From NCBI GenBank assembly GCA_041730495.1, contig JBGSBR010000005.1, positions 1-64,000 on the forward strand: a stretch of 64,000 bases of DNA, written 5' to 3'. The stretch is from JBGSBR01 sp041730495. Lineage in GTDB: Bacteria; Patescibacteriota; Microgenomatia; UBA1406; GWC2-37-13. The notes below the pieces were generated by a model. That model was not told the origin of the DNA, did no database searches, and worked only from the letters and a program-made list of their open reading frames with translations. Both the position numbers and the translations under genes were made by a program. Shown piece by piece: positions 32,764 through 42,093 of the stretch. The stretch's first letter is position 1, and the number at the start of each line of letters is the position of its first letter.

Positions 32764-34905
32764 ATGGAAATGAACTATCAACCACCACAAAAAGAAGGCG
32801 ATCCACTCGAACTATATACCATCAATTTCACGACCCTTGCTCGTAAAGGCAAGCTTGATCCAGTGATCGGTCGTGATGATGAGATCAGACGCGTAATCCA
32901 GATTTTATCTCGACGTACAAAAAATAATCCCGTGCTTCTGGGAGATCCAGGTGTCGGTAAAACAGCGATCGTCGAAGGACTCGCACAACGCATCGTCTCA
33001 GGCGATATTCCAGATACACTCAGAGAAAAAGAATTACTGTCACTTGATCTAGCAGCACTGCTTGCTGGTGCTGCTTATCGTGGTGAATTTGAACAACGTT
33101 TGAAAGAGTTACTCAAAAAAGTCACAGATTCTGATGGTAAATACATCCTATTTATCGACGAGCTACATACCTTGATGGGCGCCGGAGGCGCACAAGGAGC
33201 AGTCGATGCGAGTAATATGCTCAAGCCAGCGCTCGCTCGTGGTGAGCTGCGCTCAATTGGAGCCACGACGCTGCGAGAATATCGTCAATATATCGAAAAA
33301 GATCCGGCATTCGAACGCCGCTTTCAACCAGTTTTCATCGATGAGCCCACCAAAGAAGATTCACTCGCTATCTTGCGCGGCATCAAAGAAAAATATGAGG
33401 TACATCATGGGATCAAGATCTCAGATGATGCGCTAATTGCGGCAGTAGATCTCTCAACTCGTTATATCAGTGATCGATTCCTTCCTGACAAAGCCATCGA
33501 TCTCGTCGACGAAGCTTCGGCTGCTGCAAAAATCTCTGTTTCTTCGATGCCAGCTGATCTCGATCAGATCCGTCGACGTATCATGCAGCTTGATATCGAG
33601 CTTGCCGCGATTAAACGCGAAAAAGGAATCGAAACTCGTAAAGAAAAACTACAGGAAGAGCGAGATGAGTTACATAAAACGTTTGAAAAGAAGAAAAAAA
33701 TCTGGGAAGAACAAAAAGAGCTAATCTCCAGACTACAAAAACAACGACTCGAGATCGATCGTACTAAAGCTGAGCTTGATCTGGCTGAGCGTGATGTGGA
33801 TCTCAACAAAGCTGCAGAGCTCAAATACGGTAAGATCCCTCAGATTGAGAAACAAATCCAAGAACTGGAAAAAGAATGGCAGAAAATACCAGAAGAAGAT
33901 CGTTTGATCCAAGAACAAGTAACAGATGAAGACATCGCACGCATCGTCTCTCGCTGGACCAACATTCCGGTCACTCGATTGCTCGCCAGTGAATCAGATA
34001 AACTCGTACATCTGGAAAACGAACTAAAAGAACTTGTCGTCGGCCAAGACCACGTCTTGCACACTGTGGCCAATGCTATCCGTCGCTCAAGAGCAGGGCT
34101 CAAAGAAGAACAAAAACCTATTGGTTCATTCTTATTCCTCGGTCCAACTGGTGTCGGTAAAACTGAGACTGCTCGTGCTATCGCCCAAACCATGTTTAAT
34201 GATAAAAATGCCATGATCCGCATTGACATGAGTGAGTATCAAGAATCACACTCAATCGCACGATTGATCGGCGCACCTCCTGGCTATGTCGGCTATGACG
34301 AAGGTGGCCAGCTGACTGAAGCTGTGCGACGTAAACCATATTCTGTGCTTTTGTTTGATGAAGTCGAGAAAGCCCATCCACAGCTCTTTAATGCTTTTTT
34401 GCAGATACTTGATGATGGTCGACTGACTGACTCCAAAGGACGTGTCGTTGATTTCAAAAATACAATCATCATCATGACCTCTAATCTCGGAAGTGAGATC
34501 TATGCAGAAGAACCAGATACTGCAAAACGCGATGAGAAGATTATGGATCGCGTTAAAGCGTTTTTCAAACCTGAGTTTGTCAATCGTCTTGATTCTCTCA
34601 TCATCTTCAACCCACTCAGTGAAGCTATGATGCGTGAGATCATCGATAAACAGATCGAAGAAGTACAAAAACGTTTGAGCCAACAAACGTTGTCATTTGA
34701 AGCTACTAATAAACTAAAAGACTATCTAAATACCATCGGCTTTGATCCAGTCTATGGAGCTCGACCACTGAAGCGTGTAATCAACGAAGTGATTGTTGAT
34801 GAGATTGCCTTACAGCTAATCGAACATAAGATCAAACCGGGAGATACGATCGAAGCAGATTACAAAACAGGTAAAGTCACTCTTGATATCAAAAAGCCTA
34901 ACTAA
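32764..34905 (+). CDS. clpB: ClpB-type AAA+ disaggregase lacking the N-domain
   Basis: The 713 residues hold two AAA+ modules. The first has Walker A 'GDPGVGKTAI' (about 60-69) and the second 'GPTGVGKTET' (about 460-469). Between them lies a long coiled-coil middle domain (about 265-385) ending in 'AAELKYGKIPQIEKQIQ', the ClpB hallmark; there is no ClpP-binding loop. The usual about 150-residue N-terminal substrate domain is missing. ClpB threads aggregated proteins with DnaK. The upstream CIRCE element implies heat-shock control by HrcA. Its end overlaps corA by 4 bases. Confidence 0.94.
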   Translation: MEMNYQPPQKEGDPLELYTINFTTLARKGKLDPVIGRDDEIRRVIQILSRRTKNNPVLLGDPGVGKTAIVEGLAQRIVSGDIPDTLREKELLSLDLAALLAGAAYRGEFEQRLKELLKKVTDSDGKYILFIDELHTLMGAGGAQGAVDASNMLKPALARGELRSIGATTLREYRQYIEKDPAFERRFQPVFIDEPTKEDSLAILRGIKEKYEVHHGIKISDDALIAAVDLSTRYISDRFLPDKAIDLVDEASAAAKISVSSMPADLDQIRRRIMQLDIELAAIKREKGIETRKEKLQEERDELHKTFEKKKKIWEEQKELISRLQKQRLEIDRTKAELDLAERDVDLNKAAELKYGKIPQIEKQIQELEKEWQKIPEEDRLIQEQVTDEDIARIVSRWTNIPVTRLLASESDKLVHLENELKELVVGQDHVLHTVANAIRRSRAGLKEEQKPIGSFLFLGPTGVGKTETARAIAQTMFNDKNAMIRIDMSEYQESHSIARLIGAPPGYVGYDEGGQLTEAVRRKPYSVLLFDEVEKAHPQLFNAFLQILDDGRLTDSKGRVVDFKNTIIIMTSNLGSEIYAEEPDTAKRDEKIMDRVKAFFKPEFVNRLDSLIIFNPLSEAMMREIIDKQIEEVQKRLSQQTLSFEATNKLKDYLNTIGFDPVYGARPLKRVINEVIVDEIALQLIEHKIKPGDTIEADYKTGKVTLDIKKPN

Positions 34906-35819
34906 AGCCACTCTTTTTTCAAAAAAAGCATCACTAAAACTGCTACCAAGATCATGATAAAGACAATGACTCCGGTGAATGCAAGTGGATGGTTTTGATA
35001 GGGAAGACCTACATTCATACCAAAAATACTCGCTATAATCGTGGGGATTGTTAGGATAACCGTGACTGATGTGAAAAACCGCACCACTTGATTGGTATTA
35101 TTCGTCATAATTGTCGAGTACGCATCGCGGATATTAACGATGCTTTTCAGATTCTCATTGGACATCTGGATCAACTGATCATTGCTGAGGAATAAATCAT
35201 CAATCAAATCTTTATCTTCATCGAAAAACGTAATCAGATGATGATTCTGCAGATCTTTCAACATCGTGTTTGTTCGCATGAGCGCCATATAAAAATCATT
35301 TAAGATGCGCTCATAAACAACAAACTGAATTATCTGAGCATTAGAGATTTTCTCTAGTTCGTAAGAGCTTACACGTACTTGCCGACTAATAGTATTGAAG
35401 TGTGTATTAAACGTCGTATTAATAATTTTGAAAAGCTGCAGTAATAACTTATTCTTTTGTGTAGTAAAGAATCTTTCCTTCTTGATAAACGGATCAAGTA
35501 AGGTGAATTTTTCTTTAGTAATTGTAATGAAGACCTCTTTGGCAATAATGAATAAAATAGGCGAAGTCACAATCTGCTCTTTCTTTTTATACGGATAGCG
35601 ACTGAAAATATAAATTATTTTATCTTCGACCTCCATACGTGGCACCTCATAAAGATCAAGTGCGTCTTTCAAAAGACCTTCATCGAGTTTAAAGGTTTCT
35701 TGTAAATCTTGAAGCTCTGCATCTGTTGGTTCTTCTAGATGGATCCAGGATCCGACTCGGAGCTTGGCATTTTCTTGGAGAGTTTTATCGCGGACATTCC
35801 GATAAAAAATTGTTTTCAT
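34902..35819 (-). CDS. corA: CorA family magnesium/divalent cation transporter
   Basis: In the 305 residues a soluble N-terminal funnel domain (about 1-235) is followed by two C-terminal transmembrane helices (about 243-264 and 278-300). The signature 'GMNVG' (near 265) lies in the loop between them, matching the GMN filter of CorA. A final basic 'LKKEWL' is usual. It forms pentameric Mg2+ channels gated by intracellular Mg2+. Confidence 0.93.
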   Translation of the reverse strand: MKTIFYRNVRDKTLQENAKLRVGSWIHLEEPTDAELQDLQETFKLDEGLLKDALDLYEVPRMEVEDKIIYIFSRYPYKKKEQIVTSPILFIIAKEVFITITKEKFTLLDPFIKKERFFTTQKNKLLLQLFKIINTTFNTHFNTISRQVRVSSYELEKISNAQIIQFVVYERILNDFYMALMRTNTMLKDLQNHHLITFFDEDKDLIDDLFLSNDQLIQMSNENLKSIVNIRDAYSTIMTNNTNQVVRFFTSVTVILTIPTIIASIFGMNVGLPYQNHPLAFTGVIVFIMILVAVLVMLFLKKEWL

Positions 35820-35825
35820 CTCAAC

Positions 35826-36212
35826 TTAATCAAGTTTGATAATCTCAGCAGCTAGTGCAGATAAATCTTCGTTTGTTTGTGAAACTACTTGTCCAAATTT
35901 AATCGCACCCACCTCTTGCTGTGGCATGATATGAATATGGGCATGCGGTACTTCATCACCCAGTGTGACATAACTCAGATACTCTGTGTTCAGATGTTTT
36001 TGTAGTTTCTTCGCAATAGTGCGTGCTACTTCCCAGTAGCGACCAAATGGCTCAACATCATTCACCCAGCGTGCATGAGTTTTAGGAATCAGTAAAGTAT
36101 GTCCTTTCACACGAGGAAAAACATCCAAGATAGCCATAAATTGCTCATCTTCATAAACAATATGTGCAGGTTTTTCTTTGTTTATTATCTTACAGAATAT
36201 GCAGTCTTCCAT
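35826..36212 (-). CDS. HIT family nucleotide hydrolase
   Basis: The 128 residues begin 'CIFCKIINKEKPAHIVYED' with a zinc Cys pair. They contain 'HTLLIPKTHARWVND' and end with the histidine triad 'HAHIHIMP' near 100. HIT proteins hydrolyse purine nucleotide conjugates such as AMP-lysine or adenosine phosphoramidates. I start at 36212 because TACCAT lies 6 bases upstream and the longer frame adds an unrelated N-terminus. It lies between corA and the aldolase operon. Confidence 0.93.
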   Translation of the reverse strand: MEDCIFCKIINKEKPAHIVYEDEQFMAILDVFPRVKGHTLLIPKTHARWVNDVEPFGRYWEVARTIAKKLQKHLNTEYLSYVTLGDEVPHAHIHIMPQQEVGAIKFGQVVSQTNEDLSALAAEIIKLD

Positions 36213-36307
36213 ATCGACATGGTACACCACTCTCCATATATTGACAAGCTTGCCAGAGCGTGTATGATGGTATATGAGTAACAACATTACTATTTATACC
36301 TTACATC

Positions 36308-37210
36308 ATGAAAATCCATATTCCTGCAGGCGTACCTCAAGAAGCAGCTGCAATCTATGAAGAAAATTACAAAACTATCACCCGTGAAACTGGCCGCCTC
36401 ATGCTTTTTGCTGGAGACCAAAAAGTAGAACACCTCAATGATGATTTTTATGGAGAAGGTATCTCAGCTGAAGATAACGATCCTGAACATCTGTTTAAGA
36501 TTGCATCACAAGCCAATATCGGAGTCTTCGCCACTCAGCTGGGTATGATCTCACGCTATGGCCGTGATTACGCAGATATCCCTTATCTCGTCAAAATGAA
36601 CTCAAAAACTCATCTTATCAAAACCTCGCAATCTGATCCAATGAGTACCTTGTGGTATGACATGGAGCAGGTCGTCGAATTCAGAGAAAACTCAGGTCTA
36701 CCAATTACAGGTATCGGTTACACCGTCTACATCGGCAGTGAAAACGAAGCTGAGATGCTCAGTGAAGCTGCACAAGTAATCTATGAAGCACATCAATACG
36801 GACTCTTGTCAGTGATCTGGCTCTATCCTCGTGGGACTGCTGTCGAAGATGAGAAAAATCCTCATCTGATCGCTGGAGCAGCCGGAGTCGCTGCTGCACT
36901 TGGAGCAGATTTCGTGAAAGTAAACGCCCCTAAACTTGATAACTCATCAGATGCCAAGCTTCTCCAAGAAGCTGTCAAAGCAGCAGGTCGCACGCAGCTC
37001 GTCTGTGCCGGTGGTAGCTCAAGTGATGCTGAGAAATTTTTGCAATCATTACATGATCAGATCCATATCGGTGGCACTGCTGGAAACGCAACTGGTCGTA
37101 ATATCCATCAACGACCACTTGATGAAGCTGTCAGATTTACCAACGCGATCTATGCAATCACTGTCGAAGATAAATCAGTCGATGAGGCAATCAAGATTTA
37201 CAAAGGCTAA
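36308..37210 (+). CDS. Class I fructose-bisphosphate aldolase (DhnA/DeoC/LacD type)
   Basis: The 300-residue TIM barrel has 'LFAGDQKVEHLN' near the start, the likely Schiff-base Lys in 'GADFVKVNAPK' (near 205), and the phosphate-binding 'IGGTAGNATGRNIHQRPLDEAV' near the end. This archaeal-type class I aldolase family cleaves fructose-1,6-bisphosphate, and some relatives act on other ketose phosphates. Its position directly before gap, pgk and glpX (28, 3 and 20 base gaps) supports the glycolytic role. Confidence 0.88.
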   Translation: MKIHIPAGVPQEAAAIYEENYKTITRETGRLMLFAGDQKVEHLNDDFYGEGISAEDNDPEHLFKIASQANIGVFATQLGMISRYGRDYADIPYLVKMNSKTHLIKTSQSDPMSTLWYDMEQVVEFRENSGLPITGIGYTVYIGSENEAEMLSEAAQVIYEAHQYGLLSVIWLYPRGTAVEDEKNPHLIAGAAGVAAALGADFVKVNAPKLDNSSDAKLLQEAVKAAGRTQLVCAGGSSSDAEKFLQSLHDQIHIGGTAGNATGRNIHQRPLDEAVRFTNAIYAITVEDKSVDEAIKIYKG

Positions 37211-37237
37211 TTGATATTACTAGTTTTATAAAACTAT

Positions 37238-38245
37238 ATGAAACGCTTAAAAGTAGGATTAAATGGATTTGGTCGTATCGGTCGAGCATTTACTCGTATC
37301 GCGACGCTTCGTGATAGTTTTGACATAGTCCATATCAATACTCGTAAAACACCCACAGAGATGATGGCATATTTGCTCAAATACGATTCTGTGTATCGTA
37401 CCTTCGATAAATCGATTACGCATACCGAAAATAGTTTAGTTGTCGATGGTAAAACAATCCGCACTACTTTGTTTGACGATCCAACCCAAATCCCTTGGGG
37501 AGAATCTGAGGTCGATGTAGTCATTGATGCAACCGGTGCTTTTAAAACCAAAGAAGATTTATCGAAACACTTACATGATGGTGTGCAAAAAGTATTACTG
37601 ACAGCTCCAGGCAAAGAAGATGTCTGTCACATCGTACTTGGCGTGAATGATCCAGATCTCTCAAATGAACAAGTAATCTCAAACGCATCATGTACCACCA
37701 ACTGCTCAGCAACCTTATTCAAAGTGCTTCATGATAATTTCACGGTCAAAACTGGCTTCTTAACTACCGCACACGCATATACGCTTTCACAAAGTTTGCT
37801 TGATGATGCTGGTAAGAAATTTGATACATCACGTGCTGCTGCACTGAATATCATCCCATCAACCACTGGTGCTGCCAAAGCTGTCGCTCGAGTCATCCCA
37901 GAGCTTCAAGGCAAGATCGATGGTATGGCAATCCGTGTACCGGTGCCGACTGGATCATTTGTCGATATTACTGCTAATGTCGAAAAACCAACCACAGCCG
38001 AAGAGATTAATGCTATTTTCAAAAAAGCATCAGAAACAACCTTGAAAGGAAAGCTTGGTTATACAGAAGATGTTATCGTTTCATCAGACATCATCGGCTC
38101 ATCTTACTCAGCTGTCTTTGATCCACATTACACAACAGTCATCGATGGCACCTTTGTGAAAATATATGGCTGGTATGACAACGAATGGGGATATAGTACT
38201 CGCCTTGTAGACGTAGTCGAACAATTAGCAGGATCAATCACATAA
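37238..38245 (+). CDS. gap: Glyceraldehyde-3-phosphate dehydrogenase, possibly NADP-preferring
   Basis: The 335 residues have 'GLNGFGRIGRAF' at the Rossmann start, catalytic Cys152 in 'SNASCTTNC', 'NIIPSTTGAAKAV', and 'WYDNEWGYSTR' at the C-terminus. Where NAD-specific enzymes have 'IND', this one has 'INTRKT' (about 33-38): the Asp that rejects NADP is Thr and is followed by Arg-Lys. The usual 'GPSHKDWRGG' loop is also replaced. Both changes suggest NADP use or dual specificity. It is second in the fba-gap-pgk-glpX operon. Confidence 0.95.
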   Translation: MKRLKVGLNGFGRIGRAFTRIATLRDSFDIVHINTRKTPTEMMAYLLKYDSVYRTFDKSITHTENSLVVDGKTIRTTLFDDPTQIPWGESEVDVVIDATGAFKTKEDLSKHLHDGVQKVLLTAPGKEDVCHIVLGVNDPDLSNEQVISNASCTTNCSATLFKVLHDNFTVKTGFLTTAHAYTLSQSLLDDAGKKFDTSRAAALNIIPSTTGAAKAVARVIPELQGKIDGMAIRVPVPTGSFVDITANVEKPTTAEEINAIFKKASETTLKGKLGYTEDVIVSSDIIGSSYSAVFDPHYTTVIDGTFVKIYGWYDNEWGYSTRLVDVVEQLAGSIT

Positions 38246-38248
38246 CTT

Positions 38249-39454
38249 ATGCAATTTACGGATATCCGTTTTATTGACGACGCAACAATTGAAAACAAAA
38301 CCGTATTGCTTCGAGTAGATTTCAACGTTTCGTTGAATCCAAACTCGATGACACTTGCTGATGATGCACGCATCAGACAAGCACTTCCGACGATTGAGCT
38401 CTTACTGAAAAAAGGCAATAAGCTAATCATTGCTTCACACCTCGGACGACCCAAAGATACTCGTGATCCAAAGTACTCACTCAAAATAGTCGCTGATCAA
38501 CTTCAGACATATTTACCAAATTATCAGATCAAACTTATTGATGATTTCCAAACTGAAAGCAAAGATATTTTCACCAACCAACAACCAGCTGAGATCTTGA
38601 TGCTGGAGAACACACGTTTTTATCCTGGTGAAAAAAAGAACGATCCTGAGTTTGCTAAAGAACTCGCTTCACTCGCAGAAGTATATGTCAATGACGCTTT
38701 CGGCGTCTCGCACCGTGCTGATGCGTCAGTTGCAGGTGTTACGGAATATTTACCTTCGTATGGAGGGTTACTGATGAAAAAAGAGATCGAGATGATCTCG
38801 CAAGCAGTCTATAAACCCAATAAACCACTCGTTGCTATCATCGGAGGCGCAAAAATTGCTTCAAAGATCGCACTTATCGGCAAACTAATGGAGCTTGCTG
38901 ATTCTGTTATTATCGGCGGTGGTCTCGCAAATACATTTTTACTGGCTCAAGGAATCAATATCGGTGCCAGTTTCGCCGAAGCAGATCAACTTGAAGTAGC
39001 TCGTGAAATTTTATTTAAAGCAGCTCAAAAAAACACTATCGTAATCCTCCCCTCTGACGCTGTTGTCGGAGATCCTAAGCAACTTGAGTACGGTGGACAA
39101 GTCTATAAAATAAACCAGATACCAGATGATGGTCAGATCTTGGATATCGGACCTGAAACCAAAGCCAAGATTGGTTCTGTCATCGCCAAAGCCAACACAA
39201 TTATCTGGAACGGTCCTGTGGGTTACTTCGAAAACCCGCATTATCGTCAAGGGACCGATTTCGTATACTACGCTATCACCAATAATACCGAAGCAATCTC
39301 AATCGTCGGAGGTGGCGACACCCTGACTGCGATCTCGAAAAAAGAGTACCTCGATAAAATCACGCATATCTCGACTGGTGGTGGTGCGATGCTTGAGTTT
39401 ATTGAAAACGGATCACTCCCAGGTATTGACGCATTACGGGGAAAAGGAAAATAG
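38249..39454 (+). CDS. pgk: Phosphoglycerate kinase
   Basis: The 401-residue two-domain kinase has 'VLLRVDFNVSL' (N-domain start), 'IASHLGRPK', 'MLENTRFYPGEKKNDPEFAKELA', 'VNDAFGVSHRADAS', 'LVAIIGGAKIASKI' and the C-terminal nucleotide loop 'SIVGGGDTL' with 'HISTGGGAMLEF'. It makes ATP from 1,3-bisphosphoglycerate. The gene starts 3 bases after gap with no ribosome site visible. The length is normal. Confidence 0.97.
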   Translation: MQFTDIRFIDDATIENKTVLLRVDFNVSLNPNSMTLADDARIRQALPTIELLLKKGNKLIIASHLGRPKDTRDPKYSLKIVADQLQTYLPNYQIKLIDDFQTESKDIFTNQQPAEILMLENTRFYPGEKKNDPEFAKELASLAEVYVNDAFGVSHRADASVAGVTEYLPSYGGLLMKKEIEMISQAVYKPNKPLVAIIGGAKIASKIALIGKLMELADSVIIGGGLANTFLLAQGINIGASFAEADQLEVAREILFKAAQKNTIVILPSDAVVGDPKQLEYGGQVYKINQIPDDGQILDIGPETKAKIGSVIAKANTIIWNGPVGYFENPHYRQGTDFVYYAITNNTEAISIVGGGDTLTAISKKEYLDKITHISTGGGAMLEFIENGSLPGIDALRGKGK

Positions 39455-39474
39455 TTACTAATTACTGAATATCT

Positions 39475-40422
39475 ATGGATAGAAACTTAGCTCTCGAATT
39501 TGTCCGTGTTACAGAAGCTGCCGCCATCGAATCCGCAAAATGGATTGGTCGTGGTGATAAAAATAATGCTGATCAAGCTGCAGTTGATGCGATGCGCGAT
39601 CGATTTAATGCGATAGATTTCAATGGTACAATCGTCATCGGCGAAGGCACTAAAGATGAAGCACCTCAGCTTTACACAGGTGAAACCCTCGGCACTGGCA
39701 ATGGCCCTGCCATGGATATTGCAGTCGATCCCCTAGAATGCACAGACAGTGTCGCCTATGGTAGATACAACGCCCTCGCTATGATTGCCACAGCTCCACA
39801 AGGCTCACTGCTACAAGCTCCAGATACATATATGGATAAAATTGCTGTCGGACCTGATGCGAAATTGGTCATTGATCTTGATGCTCCAGTCAAAGACAAC
39901 TTACTCAAAGTCGCCAAAGCGCTTGGTAAAGATATCAGAGAAATCACAGTCAGCGTACTTGATCGTGAACGCCATAAAACCTTGATTGATGAAATCCATG
40001 CTGCAAATGCTCGCATCCGACTCATCACAGATGGTGATGTCGCCACCGCCATTGCCACTTGTATGGATGACAGTCCGATTGATATCCTGATGGGTTGGGG
40101 TGGTAGTACCGAAGCGGTGCTTGCTGCAGCGGCACTAAGAATCATGGATGGTGAGATCTTGACTCGTTTCAAACCACGCAATGATAAAGATAAAGCTGAG
40201 CTTGTAAAACTAGGTATATCTGAAGATCAGATCTTCAAAGCCACTGATCTCGTAAAAGATACAGCTGCGACCTTCACTGCAACTGGAGTCATTGACGGTC
40301 CACTTTTGCCTGGTGTAGTTTTTGGAAGCAAACGTACCATCACACACTCGATCGTGATGCGTGGCTCATCACGCACAGTCAGATATATCAAAAGTGTTCA
40401 TCACAACGAAGCTAAGCAGTAA
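39475..40422 (+). CDS. glpX: Class II fructose-1,6-bisphosphatase
   Basis: The 315 residues match GlpX: 'ALEFVRVTEAAAIESAKWIGRGDKN', 'GTIVIGEGTKDEAPQLYTGE' (metal site), 'MDIAVDPLECTDSVAYG', and 'LMGWGGSTEAVLAAAALRIMDG'. It hydrolyses fructose-1,6-bisphosphate for gluconeogenesis or hexose phosphate supply. Its place at the end of an aldolase-gap-pgk operon suggests triose phosphates can be pushed up to hexoses. Its stop overlaps the convergent bcp gene by 11 bases. Confidence 0.96.
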   Translation: MDRNLALEFVRVTEAAAIESAKWIGRGDKNNADQAAVDAMRDRFNAIDFNGTIVIGEGTKDEAPQLYTGETLGTGNGPAMDIAVDPLECTDSVAYGRYNALAMIATAPQGSLLQAPDTYMDKIAVGPDAKLVIDLDAPVKDNLLKVAKALGKDIREITVSVLDRERHKTLIDEIHAANARIRLITDGDVATAIATCMDDSPIDILMGWGGSTEAVLAAAALRIMDGEILTRFKPRNDKDKAELVKLGISEDQIFKATDLVKDTAATFTATGVIDGPLLPGVVFGSKRTITHSIVMRGSSRTVRYIKSVHHNEAKQ

Positions 40423-40882
40423 ATGACTGGATATCTTTTAAGATTTCTTCAGGCTGCTCTGTAGCTTTGATCTTGTCATACACTTTACGAATCATTCCTC
40501 GCGGATCAATAAGGTATGTTACTCTGTGGATACCCTCAAACTCTCGTCCCATGAATTTTTTCATACCCCAAACATCATAAGCTTTGATTGTTTCTGCACT
40601 CTCATCACTCAGCAGCGGAAACGACAGCTGATGTTTTACAGCAAACTTCGTATGGGATTTCACACTATCTTTCGACATGCCCAGGATCACTACATCATGC
40701 TTTTTATACTCGTCAGCCATATCGCGAAACGAGCACGCTTCTATAGTGCAAACAGGCGTATCATCTTTTGGATAAAAATAAAGCACTACCCACTGACCTT
40801 TGTATTGCGAAAGCGTATGATTTGTGCCAGTTTGGTCAGGAAGAGTAAACTCAGGAGCTTGAGTGTCGATTGGAAGACTCAT
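40412..40882 (-). CDS. bcp: Thioredoxin-dependent thiol peroxidase (Bcp/PrxQ)
   Basis: The 156 residues form an AhpC/TSA fold with 'APEFTLPDQTGTNHTLSQYKG', then 'YFYPKDDTPVCTIEACSFRD'. Cys45 should be peroxidatic and Cys50 resolving, five residues apart as in PrxQ/Bcp. 'TYLIDPRGMIRKVY' closes the fold. It reduces hydrogen peroxide and organic peroxides with thioredoxin. The next gene on this strand, the PQQ dehydrogenase, ends 12 bases before it begins. Confidence 0.95.
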   Translation of the reverse strand: MSLPIDTQAPEFTLPDQTGTNHTLSQYKGQWVVLYFYPKDDTPVCTIEACSFRDMADEYKKHDVVILGMSKDSVKSHTKFAVKHQLSFPLLSDESAETIKAYDVWGMKKFMGREFEGIHRVTYLIDPRGMIRKVYDKIKATEQPEEILKDIQSFTA

Positions 40883-40893
40883 AAATAAAAGCG

Positions 40894-42087
40894 TTAATTA
40901 TTAATCATGACATACACAGCTCCACTTTTATCATCTGAGATAAACAAAGATCCTGCTTCGTCAAACGTCACATCAGCAGGTCTTGCAGCAGCAGTACTTC
41001 CCTTCAGAAATCCTGTCACCAAGTCTTCTTCACTAGTAAACTTATTGCCGTCTCGGTTTAATCGGACGACTTTATAACCAGTCGGTGTTGTACGATTCCA
41101 AGATCCATGATAGACGACGAGTAAATCATTTTGCCAGTCATCAGGCATTTGTGTAGACTCAACAAACGTTAGTCCCAGTGGAGCTGAGTGTGCAGGGATT
41201 TCATAAGCTGGAGCGATTGTATCTTCACACGGATCTCTGATATAGGTATTGGTATCAAACTCAGTATCATGCACTTTGTTGCCATAACAAAGAGGCCAAC
41301 CATAGTCACCGCCATCTGTCAGTAGATTAATCTCATCTGGCGGAGTCGTATCACCGAGGAAATCACGTCCCATCTCTGTGCCAAAGATATTCCCTTCAGC
41401 ATCTTGTGTGAGGAAAACTGCGTTGCGTAAACCTTTGGCAAATACTCGTGGATTTTGTCCTTGGGCGTTGGTGATGATTGTCGTACCGATCCAGGCTTCT
41501 TTTTCGACGCAGACATCACAGGTCGATCCAAGCGAAATATACAGATTTCCTTGATCATCGAAGATCATGGAACGACTGAAGTGTCTACCACCCGCAGGTA
41601 GATCCAAGATTTTTTGTTCTTGAGCAGCGGTGCGTGTTTCCTCATTCCAGCTATAGCGGACGACCTGTGTTTCTTCGACGACATACAATTTATTTTCATA
41701 AAAAGCCAAACCATGAGGTTTGTTGAGATTTTCAAGAATTATTTTATTTTCATCAGCAACTAAATCTTGATTAGCATCTGGAAGTGCCCGCACGTTGCCT
41801 CCACTTGTATCTGAAATTAACAGCGTACCAGCAGGCGTGAACTGCAGGTCACGTGCATTACCTAAATCTTCAGCAAAAAGTCCGATACGATAACCATCGG
41901 GCACAGTCAGATCTACTTCATCAAAAGCTGCTTTGCTCCCAGGTTTAGGCGTAGATTTTGTACGTTCTAACGTGATGTCTGAAGAAGGCGAAAACAACGG
42001 TCGAATATCGCCGATGTACCGTTGAATGACAAATGAAAGAAGGACTACAAGAGCTATGACGCCAAAAATGACATATTTTTTGTTCAT
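40894..42087 (-). CDS. PQQ-dependent sugar dehydrogenase-like beta-propeller protein
   Basis: The 397 residues have an N-terminal membrane helix (about 4-21), then a six-bladed propeller of the soluble glucose/sorbosone dehydrogenase family. 'AGGRHFSRSMIFDDQGNLYI' holds the active-site His, 'GTEMGRDFLGD...DEINLLTDGGDYGWP' is the most diagnostic part, and 'VVYHGSWNRT' follows. It would oxidise aldose sugars outside the membrane if PQQ is available. No PQQ biosynthesis genes are seen, so the cofactor may be scavenged. TATCAT lies 8 bases upstream. Confidence 0.85.
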   Translation of the reverse strand: MNKKYVIFGVIALVVLLSFVIQRYIGDIRPLFSPSSDITLERTKSTPKPGSKAAFDEVDLTVPDGYRIGLFAEDLGNARDLQFTPAGTLLISDTSGGNVRALPDANQDLVADENKIILENLNKPHGLAFYENKLYVVEETQVVRYSWNEETRTAAQEQKILDLPAGGRHFSRSMIFDDQGNLYISLGSTCDVCVEKEAWIGTTIITNAQGQNPRVFAKGLRNAVFLTQDAEGNIFGTEMGRDFLGDTTPPDEINLLTDGGDYGWPLCYGNKVHDTEFDTNTYIRDPCEDTIAPAYEIPAHSAPLGLTFVESTQMPDDWQNDLLVVYHGSWNRTTPTGYKVVRLNRDGNKFTSEEDLVTGFLKGSTAAARPADVTFDEAGSLFISDDKSGAVYVMINN

Positions 42088-42093
42088 ATAACT

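Noticed and set aside
33564..34229. Ser-rich frames antisense to clpB
   Set aside because: They are codon-bias shadows of the coiled coil and second AAA+ module, with no plausible domain.
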